Assembly (NCBI RefSeq): GCF_014172375.1
Contig: NZ_WNXD01000001.1
Coordinates: 1,240,001-1,304,000 of the forward strand
Direction of reading: 5' to 3'
Origin: Pedobacter planticolens
Lineage (GTDB): Bacteria > Bacteroidota > Bacteroidia > Sphingobacteriales > Sphingobacteriaceae
DNA: 64,000 nucleotides
Part shown: positions 27,729 through 36,392 of the stretch, one piece after another
Position numbering within the stretch: position 1 is the stretch's first letter
How the letters are laid out: each line of letters opens with the position of its first letter
Notes under the pieces: generated by a model
The model's input: the letters and a program-made list of their open reading frames with translations, nothing else
Database searches by the model: none
Told to the model about the DNA's origin: nothing
Translations under genes and position numbers: made by a program

Positions 27729-27801
27729 GATTCCGTAGCTCAGCTGGTAGAGCATTACACTTTTAATGTAGTGGTCCTGGGTTCGAATCCCAGCGGGATC
27801 A
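27729..27801 (+). tRNA. tRNA-Lys (UUU)
   Basis: 73 nt fold into a full cloverleaf: acceptor GATTCCG/CGGGATC (one T-G pair), D arm GCTC/GAGC, anticodon stem TTACA/TGTAG with loop CTTTTAA (anticodon TTT), T arm CTGGG/CCCAG with loop TTCGAAT, and discriminator A. CCA is not encoded. It has its own promoter and terminator. Its last 21 bases recur at 5194-5214. Confidence 0.97.
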
Positions 27802-27803
27802 CG

Positions 27804-27833
27804 AAAAGCCTCACAGAAATGTGAGGCTTTTTT
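27804..27833 (+). terminator. tRNA-Lys terminator
   Basis: Stem GCCTCACA/TGTGAGGC (27808-27815 and 27820-27827) with a GAAA tetraloop and six T. It is nearly identical to 5217-5246 apart from one compensated base pair. Confidence 0.9.
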
Positions 27834-27896
27834 GTTTTAACTTATTATTACCCAATTTTGAGATATCTATAGTCAAGAACACTTATTAATACAAAT

Positions 27897-28024
27897 AGAA
27901 TACTCGTATTATATAGGGATTTTTAGTAGGGAGTATATAGTGACTTATCTGAGTCTAGTCCCTATTAAATTCGCATTAATTATACCTCTTTTATTAACCT
28001 GTTTAAGACCTGTTCACAATTTTT
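27897..28024. repeat. Interspersed repeat copy B
   Basis: A diverged counterpart of 10669-10806 in the same orientation: AGAATACTCG, TATATAGGGATTTTTAGTAGG, GAGTCTAGTCCCTATT and a tail with CTGTTTAAGACCTGTTC. The strong hairpin of copy A is decayed here. It lies between the tRNA-Lys terminator and the 3' end of the GH127-type gene; no gene is seen in the 315-bp gap. Confidence 0.6.
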
Positions 28025-28116
28025 CATGATTGATCACATTCAATAACTGCACATATTGTCACCATTACCCTAAAAAGCTAAGTTTTCAAGGTTAAAAACC
28101 TCTAATCATTAAAAGA

Positions 28117-30483
28117 CTACATTTCAGGTTTGATAATTCTAAGAAGATAGATTGGTCCAGCACTATTTTTTGGTTTAGGTACGAGCTTAACAGTAACTTT
28201 GCTTTTTCCAGATGTTATATCCAAAGGGATTTTGTAACTCACATCATAAAATCTGCTTTCTTTATACTTATCCAAATTCTCTGATACTATTTTTTGACCA
28301 TCTACCATAATATCGAAGTTTCTCCCGCGATTATCCATTCCCCAATAGGACGCAATAATGGTATTTTCAACTTTTGAATCAACCTTAACATCAAACTGTA
28401 AAAAACCATTTTCACCAGCAAGACGCCATTTTCCACCATGCTCTTGTCCAACCTCCTCTTTTTCAGCAATGAAATTGTGATCACGTTCTGGCTGCATCTC
28501 ACCCAGTCTAAACAAATCGACAGTTCGATCTTCTATTTCCTTAAGTTTCCGTTTTTGTTCCTCATAGCGTTTTTGCTGTACAATCCATTTCTCAGGTGTA
28601 AACACATCCCAATAAACGCTATAGTATTGATTTTTTGTTTGGTAAAAAGGAATGAGTGTTACCTCATGTGGGTGAGCTATATTTTTTGTCTCAAACTTTA
28701 ATTCTTGTTGGTTCACTGTATGCAACCACTTCGAAGCATCATTAACCTCACTTACAAATACAGGAACACCTTGAACAGGATCAGGTTCTTTATCTCCTAA
28801 AATCCCTGCTAATAATATAGGTCCATAAAACACTGCTCTCCGATCTGGATTATCAGGCATTGATTCAGTATATAAATATTCAGTGGTTAAATACGATATT
28901 TTGTCGTTGTTTTTCCAAGTTCTGGTTAGGTTCAAATAGCCATATTCATCTTGAATAAGTTGTTGTGGAACACCATTAACTAAGACTTTTGTGTCTTTAG
29001 CCCATTTTGGTTTCCGTAAGTTAATGGTAAAATAAGAAGGTTTGTTAAGACTTAAAACAAATGTAGTTTCATTACCAGAGGGTAAACTAGTTCCTTGTGT
29101 TAATTTTAACCCTTTTTCTTTCCAATTTAAAACTGATGGAATAAACAAGTTAACATATAAACTGCCATTTTCTCCTTTAAAATAAATACTCTCATTGTAC
29201 TTTACATGATTTTCCATTCCAGTACCCACACAACAGGTAAAAGTGTTAAATTTATCACTGTATTCTTTTTTACCACCCATTCTCAATGGCACAAAATAAC
29301 AAGTCATGCCATTTTCATGGTTTTGAGATGCCAAGATATGATTGTATAGCGCTCTTTCATAATAATCGAAAAACGCTGCCGAAGGGTTTTGTGTAAATAA
29401 ATGACCTGTAAGTTTTAACATATTATAAGTGTTACAGGTCTCTGTGGTATTTTCTGTGAGCTTATCATTTAATTGATTAGGTTCACTCAAATACTCGTAA
29501 TTACTATTTCCACCAGTTACATAAGAATGTTCGTATACTACGGTTTTCCAAAAGAAATCGGCAATAGCCTTATCATTTTTATCACCAGTAAGCTCATATC
29601 TTCTTGCGCTTGCAATAATTTTAGGAATTTGTGTGTTGGAATGCTTTCCTGGTAGTATATCTTTTTGCTCAGACAAAGGATCAAGAATACGTTTATCATA
29701 AAACTTATACGATAAATTGAGGAACTTCTGATTTGCAGTAATTGCATAAAGATTGGTTAAAGTTTCAGCCATACCACCATATTCGCAAATGAGCATCTTC
29801 TGTAAAAGTTCATCGTTTAATCCCTTGATTGTAGTTTCTGTCCAATTAGCTAGACCGATGCATTCAGCAAGTGCCTTTTTGTTGTTGGTATATAAATAGG
29901 CATCAAGCAGGCCAGCCATTATTTTGTGTACAGTATACCAAGGCGCCCAACCACCATTTAAGTCAAAGCCACCTGTTTTGATATTGCCCTTAGCTACTTC
30001 GCCCCAAATCTTGTCTTCATTGGCAAATGCTCCCAAGTAGCCATTTCCCCTTGCTTTCTGGCATTCTTCTAACTGATTGATAATGTAATTTACTTTCTGT
30101 AGTAAAACAGGATTCCTACTAGACGAAAATTGCATCGAGAGCGCCGAGAGATAATGACCTAAAGAATGTCCAGCTAAACCTCCGTCTTCCCAACCCCCAT
30201 ATATTTTCGCCTTAGGAGTCAAACCCGCATTCGCTCTGAAACCAGACAATAAGCGATCTGGATCGATTGTAAGCAAATAAGCCTCATCTGCTTTCATCGC
30301 TGTTTTGAAAATGCTTTCAGATAACGTTACCTCCGAAAGGTCAAATGCATACGTTTTAATAGGTATGCTAGGCTTAACCTTCATCCTAGAATCATTAAGC
30401 TGTGGTAAGTAATTTTGAGCATTGCCATTCAAACTAACGAATAATGCGCTGCTTAAAATGTATACAAATACTGTTTTCTTCAT
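28117..30483 (-). CDS. GH127/GH146-type beta-L-arabinofuranosidase (DUF1680)
   Basis: The start at 30483 (MKKTVFVYILSSALFVSLNG, cleavage near NGNAQ) is preferred, because the ATG at 30507 overlaps the upstream gene and spoils the signal peptide. The mature protein is about 765 residues. An (alpha/alpha)6 barrel begins with FRANAGLTPKAKIYGGWE. The metal-binding active site typical of DUF1680 enzymes is represented by TTETCNTYNMLKLTG (Glu and Cys) and FNTFTCCVGTGMENH (Cys pair). A beta-sandwich region closes the protein. These enzymes cleave beta-L-arabinofuranose. Family GH146 rather than GH127 is possible; a sequence search would settle it. It lies 8 bp after the other DUF1680 gene. Confidence 0.9.
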   Translation of the reverse strand: MKKTVFVYILSSALFVSLNGNAQNYLPQLNDSRMKVKPSIPIKTYAFDLSEVTLSESIFKTAMKADEAYLLTIDPDRLLSGFRANAGLTPKAKIYGGWEDGGLAGHSLGHYLSALSMQFSSSRNPVLLQKVNYIINQLEECQKARGNGYLGAFANEDKIWGEVAKGNIKTGGFDLNGGWAPWYTVHKIMAGLLDAYLYTNNKKALAECIGLANWTETTIKGLNDELLQKMLICEYGGMAETLTNLYAITANQKFLNLSYKFYDKRILDPLSEQKDILPGKHSNTQIPKIIASARRYELTGDKNDKAIADFFWKTVVYEHSYVTGGNSNYEYLSEPNQLNDKLTENTTETCNTYNMLKLTGHLFTQNPSAAFFDYYERALYNHILASQNHENGMTCYFVPLRMGGKKEYSDKFNTFTCCVGTGMENHVKYNESIYFKGENGSLYVNLFIPSVLNWKEKGLKLTQGTSLPSGNETTFVLSLNKPSYFTINLRKPKWAKDTKVLVNGVPQQLIQDEYGYLNLTRTWKNNDKISYLTTEYLYTESMPDNPDRRAVFYGPILLAGILGDKEPDPVQGVPVFVSEVNDASKWLHTVNQQELKFETKNIAHPHEVTLIPFYQTKNQYYSVYWDVFTPEKWIVQQKRYEEQKRKLKEIEDRTVDLFRLGEMQPERDHNFIAEKEEVGQEHGGKWRLAGENGFLQFDVKVDSKVENTIIASYWGMDNRGRNFDIMVDGQKIVSENLDKYKESRFYDVSYKIPLDITSGKSKVTVKLVPKPKNSAGPIYLLRIIKPEM

Positions 30484-30491
30484 TAATAGAT

Positions 30492-32894
30492 TTACTTTAT
30501 TTTCCATTCATGTATTCCAGATGATTGTTCAACAGGTAGTTGGATTTCAAGCTTAATGCCCTTAGCTGAAACAGGCTTAAAGTCAACGATGTTAAACTTA
30601 TCTTTAGCAATTCTAGTATCGTTAATCACCTCAACTGGGATCCATTTTTCACCTTTAAGATAGAAGATTTTATAAGAGAGTGGAATTCTACATCCACCCC
30701 AAGGACCATCATCATACCAATATACATTAGATTGGCTTATTGTTTCTTCATTAGCAAAATCATATTGAACAAATTCTGTAGAATTTTTCTTTGGCCACCA
30801 GTGCAGATATGGATAATTAGTATCCTTTGAATCTGCTGGCTCATACTGATCATTGATGGATTGTAGCAGTTTAGGATTATTCAAAGATGAACTAACCTTA
30901 CTTTTGGAAGCAATGGTTGGTGCGGCTTGTGGTCTTGCTGCAGAAACTTCATAAGGTATCCACACAGCCATGTCGCTTGATCCGCGATTGGCCCAAGCAT
31001 AATAAGGAATAGCCACTACTTTTTGATTTGTTTGTATCAATTCATCAGTGTTTACCTGCCTTTTAGTTCCTATTCCATCTACCAATATCTCTTCAATTCC
31101 ATTCAATTTAGCATTATTCATATATGCATTAGGATTGGCATCTTTAGAAACCATAATATTTTGAACTTGACCATCTTTATTGTCTGGTCCTTCCAAGCAA
31201 TAAACTATTGGTCCCTTTTGAAAAGCAAATCGCCCAATATCATCTTTAACCTTTTGGTTAGCCACCACTTTGTGAATATCCATTGGCAATTCTAATGTAA
31301 TTTGATCATCTTTCTGCCATCTACGCTCTATAACTGCATAGCCTTTCACTAGCTGATAGTTTATAGGTTTACCGTTGAGTAATAATTTAAAGGGAGCATC
31401 CTTTGCCTTAAGGTAGCTATATAAATCTCCTGGTACTGGAGTGTTTGTAGCCCATCCTGGAATACGTAGGTGAACCTTAAAAGTAGCAGACTTGACAGGA
31501 TTAATTGCTATTTTGATATTTCCTTTCCAAGGATATTCGGTGAATTGAGTAACATTTACCTCCGTTGAATTCAATTTGATATCAGCTTTATTTGCCATAA
31601 ACAAGTTCACATACAAATTATTCCCATCGTGTGCATAAACATATCCAGGTAGTGACGGCAAAAATCGAGTCATATTGGAAATACAACAAGCACAAGCAAA
31701 CCATCCACTACGTTGATGTTGATGCATGGAGGCTAACGGATTGGGATAGAAAAACCGATCTCCGCTTAATGAAACTCCAGATAGTAAACCATTGTAAAGA
31801 GTTCTCTCCAATATATCGATATATTTAGAATCACCATGGAGTTGGAACATTCTACTATTCCAATAAATATTTGCGATTGCGGCACATGTTTCTGCGTAGG
31901 CAGACATGTTAGGTAGTTGATAAGCATCTCCAAAAGCTTCACCATTGCCAGTAGCGCCAATACCTCCAGTAATATAAAGTTTCTTACCTACAACATCTTC
32001 CCAAATATTATCTATTGCGTTTAAATAAGCAGCATCGCCTGTAAGCGCAGCAACATCTGCCATTCCAGTGTACATATAAGTTGCACGTACAGCATGTCCA
32101 ACTGCAGTTTTTTGATCTACTACTTTTGCATGCGCTTGATTGTATTGATCTCCATTTGGACCTCTTACATCAAGAAAAAACTTTGCTAAGTCAAGATATT
32201 TTTGGTTACCGGTAACACGATATAACTTAACCAACCCAATCTCTACAATTTGATGACCTGGATAAATCTGTAGTTTACCTGGCCCGAAGACTGTTGCCAA
32301 TAAATCGGCATTTTTAATAGCGATATTAAGAAAATTACGCTTTCCAGTAGCTTCATAATGCGCTACGGCAGCTTCAAATAGATGTCCAGAATTATAAAGT
32401 TCATGGCTAAGTTCTTCTTCTTTCTCCCATCGTTTAGCTCCTACCCATTCATGTAACGGCTTAATGTTTGCCGTACGAAAGGTGTACAAATAACCATCTT
32501 TTTCTTGGGCATTCGCAATCATACTAATCAGTGAATCGATATACATTTCCAATTTGAAATCTCGCTCTACCTGCAAAGCATACGAAGCGCCTTCTATTGC
32601 CTTGTAAACATCAGTGTCATCAAAAGTAAACTGCGTAAGTTTACCCCCAGTTACTGTGTGCGCTGCTAGTAAAAAATTATTCATCCTACCATTTTCTTTG
32701 CACATTCGGAAAATATATGGAATAGTTACCTTAGCATTTACCATTAATTTCGGAGCCCAAAATTTATCATTGATATGGACATGAGTAAATGGAACAGGCA
32801 CAATTGGATAGTCTTTCCTTTTTTGTGCTTTTACCTGTAAAGCTGCTATAGTTGCTAAGCAAAAAAAAGACAGAATAATTTTTATTCGTTTCAT
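30492..32894 (-). CDS. GH127 beta-L-arabinofuranosidase with C-terminal discoidin-like domain
   Basis: An 800-residue secreted enzyme with a signal peptide (cleavage near ALQVKAQ). The DUF1680 catalytic region (about 30-600) contains PVPFTHVHINDKFWAPKL near the start, Glu in AYAETCAAIANIYW, and the zinc-binding cysteines in WFACACCISNMTRFL, matching the GH127 pattern. The last 120 residues look like an F5/8-type (discoidin) sugar-binding fold (STEFVQYDFANEETI ... KGIKLEIQL). The gene starts a divergent unit facing the GH51 gene at 33077; the intervening region holds an operator-like inverted repeat. The two DUF1680 genes form one operon. Confidence 0.92.
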   Translation of the reverse strand: MKRIKIILSFFCLATIAALQVKAQKRKDYPIVPVPFTHVHINDKFWAPKLMVNAKVTIPYIFRMCKENGRMNNFLLAAHTVTGGKLTQFTFDDTDVYKAIEGASYALQVERDFKLEMYIDSLISMIANAQEKDGYLYTFRTANIKPLHEWVGAKRWEKEEELSHELYNSGHLFEAAVAHYEATGKRNFLNIAIKNADLLATVFGPGKLQIYPGHQIVEIGLVKLYRVTGNQKYLDLAKFFLDVRGPNGDQYNQAHAKVVDQKTAVGHAVRATYMYTGMADVAALTGDAAYLNAIDNIWEDVVGKKLYITGGIGATGNGEAFGDAYQLPNMSAYAETCAAIANIYWNSRMFQLHGDSKYIDILERTLYNGLLSGVSLSGDRFFYPNPLASMHQHQRSGWFACACCISNMTRFLPSLPGYVYAHDGNNLYVNLFMANKADIKLNSTEVNVTQFTEYPWKGNIKIAINPVKSATFKVHLRIPGWATNTPVPGDLYSYLKAKDAPFKLLLNGKPINYQLVKGYAVIERRWQKDDQITLELPMDIHKVVANQKVKDDIGRFAFQKGPIVYCLEGPDNKDGQVQNIMVSKDANPNAYMNNAKLNGIEEILVDGIGTKRQVNTDELIQTNQKVVAIPYYAWANRGSSDMAVWIPYEVSAARPQAAPTIASKSKVSSSLNNPKLLQSINDQYEPADSKDTNYPYLHWWPKKNSTEFVQYDFANEETISQSNVYWYDDGPWGGCRIPLSYKIFYLKGEKWIPVEVINDTRIAKDKFNIVDFKPVSAKGIKLEIQLPVEQSSGIHEWKIK

Positions 32895-33002
32895 TGGATT
32901 AGGTTAGTCATTATTCATTATTCATGGTTATTTATTTGGCAGGAGTTAACCAGTTCAATCTTACAATTGACAAATCATATATCGAATGTATAAAAAGAAT
33001 AT

Positions 33003-33023
33003 TAAACGTCAAAATAACGTTTA
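33003..33023. promoter_or_regulatory. Operator-like inverted repeat TAAACGT-N7-ACGTTTA
   Basis: Perfect 7-bp arms with a 7-nt spacer lie between divergent arabinosidase genes (GH127 minus and GH51 plus), 54 bp before the chosen GH51 start. The same geometry appears at 39017-39037 between another GH51 gene and the aldo/keto reductase gene. The binding protein is unknown; a pentose-responsive regulator is an inference. Confidence 0.6.
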
Positions 33024-33076
33024 TAATTAATAAAATAATTAACTTTAATTTTCTATTCTTCCAAATTATAAACTTT

Positions 33077-35056
33077 ATGAAATTAAATCGTGTGTATACT
33101 TACACTTGTCTCCTATTAGCGCTTTCATCTCAAACTTTTGCGCAAACTGCAAAAATATTAAAGGTTAAAACAGATCAATCAATTGCAAAAGTTGAACCCA
33201 ACATGTGGGGTGTGTTTTTTGAGGATATTAATTTTGGAGCCGATGGTGGTATTTATGCTGAATTAATTAAAAATAGATCATTCGAGTTTACAAAGCCTTT
33301 GATGGGATGGAGTATCCAACAAAATAAATCAAATGAAGGTGAAGTGTTGGTCGTTAATCGCAAAGAAGTAAATGAGACCAACCCAAGATATTTACAAATA
33401 AAAAAAGAAGGAGACAATTTAGAACTTGCTAACGAAGGTTTTAAAGGAATGGGAATTAAAAAAGGGCTGCGCTATGATTTTTCGATGCTTTATCGCATGC
33501 CTGTATCTGGAATTAAATTGGTGCTCAACTTAAAAAACTCTCAAAATAAGGTAATTGGACAAACAACTTTAACACCAAAGCAAACCGATAACAGTTGGCA
33601 AAAACAAGCAATAAGTTTCACTGCAACAGAGACTGACCTTAAAGCTAAGTTTACGATACAATTTGAAGGTAAGGGAAATATTGATTTAGATATGATTTCT
33701 TTGTTCCCTCAAGATACCTGGAAAAATAGACCACAGGGATTAAGAGCCGATATGGTTCAGATGCTGGCTGATATGAAGCCTGGTTTTATTCGTTTTCCTG
33801 GAGGATGCATTGTTGAAGGAACAGATTTAGCGAACCGCTATCAATGGAAAAATACAATCGGCCCAATCGAAAACAGAAAACTGATTATGAACCGATGGAA
33901 TATCGAGTTCGCTCATCGCCCTGCGCCAGATTATTTCCAAAGTTTCGGATTAGGCTTTTTCGAATATTTTCAACTTGCAGAAGATATTGGATCAGATGCA
34001 TTACCCATTTTAAATTGTGGCATGGCTTGCCAATATAACAGTGGTGAAGTTGTTGCTTTAAACGAATTAGATCCTTATGTGCAGGATGCTTTAGATTTAA
34101 TCGAATTTGCAAATGGAGATATAACCACCAAATGGGGAAAAAAAAGAGCTGAATTAGGCCATCCAAAACCTTTTAACCTAAAAATGATGGGCATTGGAAA
34201 TGAAAACTGGGGTCCACAATATTTAGAACGTTTAGCAATTTTTACGAAAGCGATTAAAGCGAAATATCCCGATTTTAAACTCATTACTAGCTCTGGTACC
34301 GCTCCAGATGGTGATCGATTCGATTTATTAAATACTTCCCTTAGAAAAAGTAAAGCCGATTTTATAGACGAGCATTATTACCGGTCAGCTGATTGGTTTT
34401 TAAAAAACGCTGGGCATTACGATAACTACCCAAGAAATGAATCAAAGGTTTTTGTAGGTGAATATGCTGTTCATGCTGATTCGAAAATTATAGGTGCGAA
34501 CAGAAATAATTGGCAAAGTGCCTTAGCTGCTGCTGCTTTAATGACAGGCTTAGAACGCAATGCGGATGTAGTTCAAATGGCGTCCTACGCTCCTCTTTTT
34601 GCTCATGTTGATGCTTGGCAATGGGCTCCAGATATGATTTGGGTCGATAATCTAAAAGTATATGGCACACCCGATTATTACGTTCAAAAGCTATTCGCTA
34701 CCAATAAAGGAACGGATGTGGTTTTGATAACTGCCAACCAAAAGAATTTAATTGGACAAGATGGTTTATATGCATCAGCGGTAGTAGATAAAGCCACTAA
34801 TGAATTGATTATTAAGATTGTAAACACCGAAAATAAGGCTCAAACCATTGACTTAGATCTTGATGGGAAGAAAAAAATTAAATCAACAGGATTTATCGAT
34901 GAGTTAGAAAACGGCAATTTAAATCAGCTTAACTCTATAGAAAATCCTCAAACAGTAGCGCCTAAAAGGACAACCATTTCAATAAAAGGAAAAAAAGTAA
35001 ACTTGGTTTTAAAACCCTATTCATTTAATGTAATCAGGATACCTTTTAGCGCCTAA
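33077..35056 (+). CDS. GH51 alpha-L-arabinofuranosidase
   Basis: The start at 33077 (MKLNRVYTYTCLLLALSSQTFAQ) gives a signal peptide. An in-frame ATG at 32924 would translate the promoter and operator region and is rejected. The product is 659 residues. A carbohydrate-binding-like domain covers about 35-210, then the TIM barrel with GFIRFPGGCIVEG and the acid/base glutamate near 376 (GIGNENWGP), and the nucleophile near 462 (VFVGEYAVH). A C-terminal beta-sandwich ends the protein. It releases alpha-linked arabinofuranose from side chains. Its stop overlaps the convergent GH27 stop by 4 bp. Confidence 0.94.
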   Translation: MKLNRVYTYTCLLLALSSQTFAQTAKILKVKTDQSIAKVEPNMWGVFFEDINFGADGGIYAELIKNRSFEFTKPLMGWSIQQNKSNEGEVLVVNRKEVNETNPRYLQIKKEGDNLELANEGFKGMGIKKGLRYDFSMLYRMPVSGIKLVLNLKNSQNKVIGQTTLTPKQTDNSWQKQAISFTATETDLKAKFTIQFEGKGNIDLDMISLFPQDTWKNRPQGLRADMVQMLADMKPGFIRFPGGCIVEGTDLANRYQWKNTIGPIENRKLIMNRWNIEFAHRPAPDYFQSFGLGFFEYFQLAEDIGSDALPILNCGMACQYNSGEVVALNELDPYVQDALDLIEFANGDITTKWGKKRAELGHPKPFNLKMMGIGNENWGPQYLERLAIFTKAIKAKYPDFKLITSSGTAPDGDRFDLLNTSLRKSKADFIDEHYYRSADWFLKNAGHYDNYPRNESKVFVGEYAVHADSKIIGANRNNWQSALAAAALMTGLERNADVVQMASYAPLFAHVDAWQWAPDMIWVDNLKVYGTPDYYVQKLFATNKGTDVVLITANQKNLIGQDGLYASAVVDKATNELIIKIVNTENKAQTIDLDLDGKKKIKSTGFIDELENGNLNQLNSIENPQTVAPKRTTISIKGKKVNLVLKPYSFNVIRIPFSA

Positions 35057-36390
35057 CGAAATAGAAAAACCTTACTTGCATGTGGCTCAATTTGCTGAGA
35101 AAAATTACTGTTTGTGCCTTTAAAAGTTTCACCTGTCCATAATTCTTTAACTTTATATTTTGTATTAACCCCAAGTTCTTTTAGATTAACAGAAATCGTT
35201 GCCGCATCTTTATCTCCGATATTAAATAATGCAAGATAACGTTCACCTGTTTTGCTATTTCTGGAAGTTACCGCAACTTTTCCATTCTCCATAAATAACT
35301 GACGTACTTCTGTCCCTTCCCTATGCATTTTTAGGATGTCTTTATTATTGAGCAAGGAAAGTGTAAATGCATCATTGGAAGGCATATCGCCACCAAACAT
35401 CAAGGGCGACCGAAAAATAGTAAAAAAGGTCATTAATGAAACTTGTTCTTCTTTTTTTAAGCGTGTCATACGGTCTACTCCGCGTTCTCCACGAATCGCT
35501 ATCCTTCCTAGCGGAATCATATCACAATCAGGCCAAGTGCCTGGAGCCGAATACGCATACCATCCTTTAGCCACATTCATTAAATGTATTAAATCCTTCC
35601 AAACATCCCATACATCATCAACCATACGCCACATATTGGCATGTTCTTTTACATGTTCTGCATCTTTAATGGGTGTTTCGCCAGGGGAAGTACTTAAAAC
35701 GATTGGTCTTCCGGTGCGATCAATTGCTTTTCTTATGAGTTCGATTTCCCCTTGATGATAAGGGCGTGAAAGATCATCAACTTTAATAAAATCTACCCCC
35801 CATGAAGCATATAATTCCAAAATAGAGTTATAGTATTCCTGTGCACCTGGTTTATTGGCCACAACAGTATAATTATCCGTAAGCCACTTGCATTGCAAAT
35901 CTGTGGTATACACCTGATCGGCAGTGATTCCATTTGTACCTTTAATAGGAAGTTTTCGTTTTACTGCTTCAACTGGGATACCTCGCATAATATGAATACC
36001 GAATTTTAAACCTTTACTATGAATATAATCGGCAAGTGCCTTAAAACCCTTTCCGCCTGCGGCTGATGGAAAACGTCCACTATAAGGTAAATATCTTCCA
36101 TACTCATCCATCACATAGCGTGGATCGGTTTGGTTATATCCCCCAGCTTTATCATTTTCTACAAACCAACGAATATCGACCACAATATACTGCCACCCTA
36201 CTTTTTTAAGATTAGTCGCCATATAATCGGCATTGGCTTTCACTTCGGCCTCGGTAACTGTAGAACCATAACAATCCCAACTATTCCAACCCATTGGAGG
36301 GGTTTGCGCCCAGTTTTTGAAAGAAGTTTGGCCTTGTGCAGTATGTATAATCGTAAGTAATACAATACAGATAAATGCTTTTTTTAACAT
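35053..36390 (-). CDS. GH27 alpha-galactosidase or beta-L-arabinopyranosidase
   Basis: A 445-residue clan D enzyme with a signal peptide (cleavage near HTAQG). It has the family opening PPMGWNSWDCYG, a TIM barrel with nucleophile aspartate in VDFIKVDDLSRP and acid/base aspartate in WRMVDDVWDVW, and a C-terminal beta domain (about 360-445). GH27 contains both alpha-galactosidases and beta-L-arabinopyranosidases. The segment VVDIRWF departs from the usual DDCW of alpha-galactosidases, so the arabinopyranosidase activity is a fair alternative. It starts 2 bp after the GH51 gene at 36393, so the two are cotranscribed. Confidence 0.92.
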   Translation of the reverse strand: MLKKAFICIVLLTIIHTAQGQTSFKNWAQTPPMGWNSWDCYGSTVTEAEVKANADYMATNLKKVGWQYIVVDIRWFVENDKAGGYNQTDPRYVMDEYGRYLPYSGRFPSAAGGKGFKALADYIHSKGLKFGIHIMRGIPVEAVKRKLPIKGTNGITADQVYTTDLQCKWLTDNYTVVANKPGAQEYYNSILELYASWGVDFIKVDDLSRPYHQGEIELIRKAIDRTGRPIVLSTSPGETPIKDAEHVKEHANMWRMVDDVWDVWKDLIHLMNVAKGWYAYSAPGTWPDCDMIPLGRIAIRGERGVDRMTRLKKEEQVSLMTFFTIFRSPLMFGGDMPSNDAFTLSLLNNKDILKMHREGTEVRQLFMENGKVAVTSRNSKTGERYLALFNIGDKDAATISVNLKELGVNTKYKVKELWTGETFKGTNSNFSQQIEPHASKVFLFR

Positions 36391-36392
36391 AA

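Noticed and set aside
32924..33076. 51-residue N-terminal extension of GH51
   Set aside because: It would be translated from the promoter/operator region and would place the signal peptide internally.
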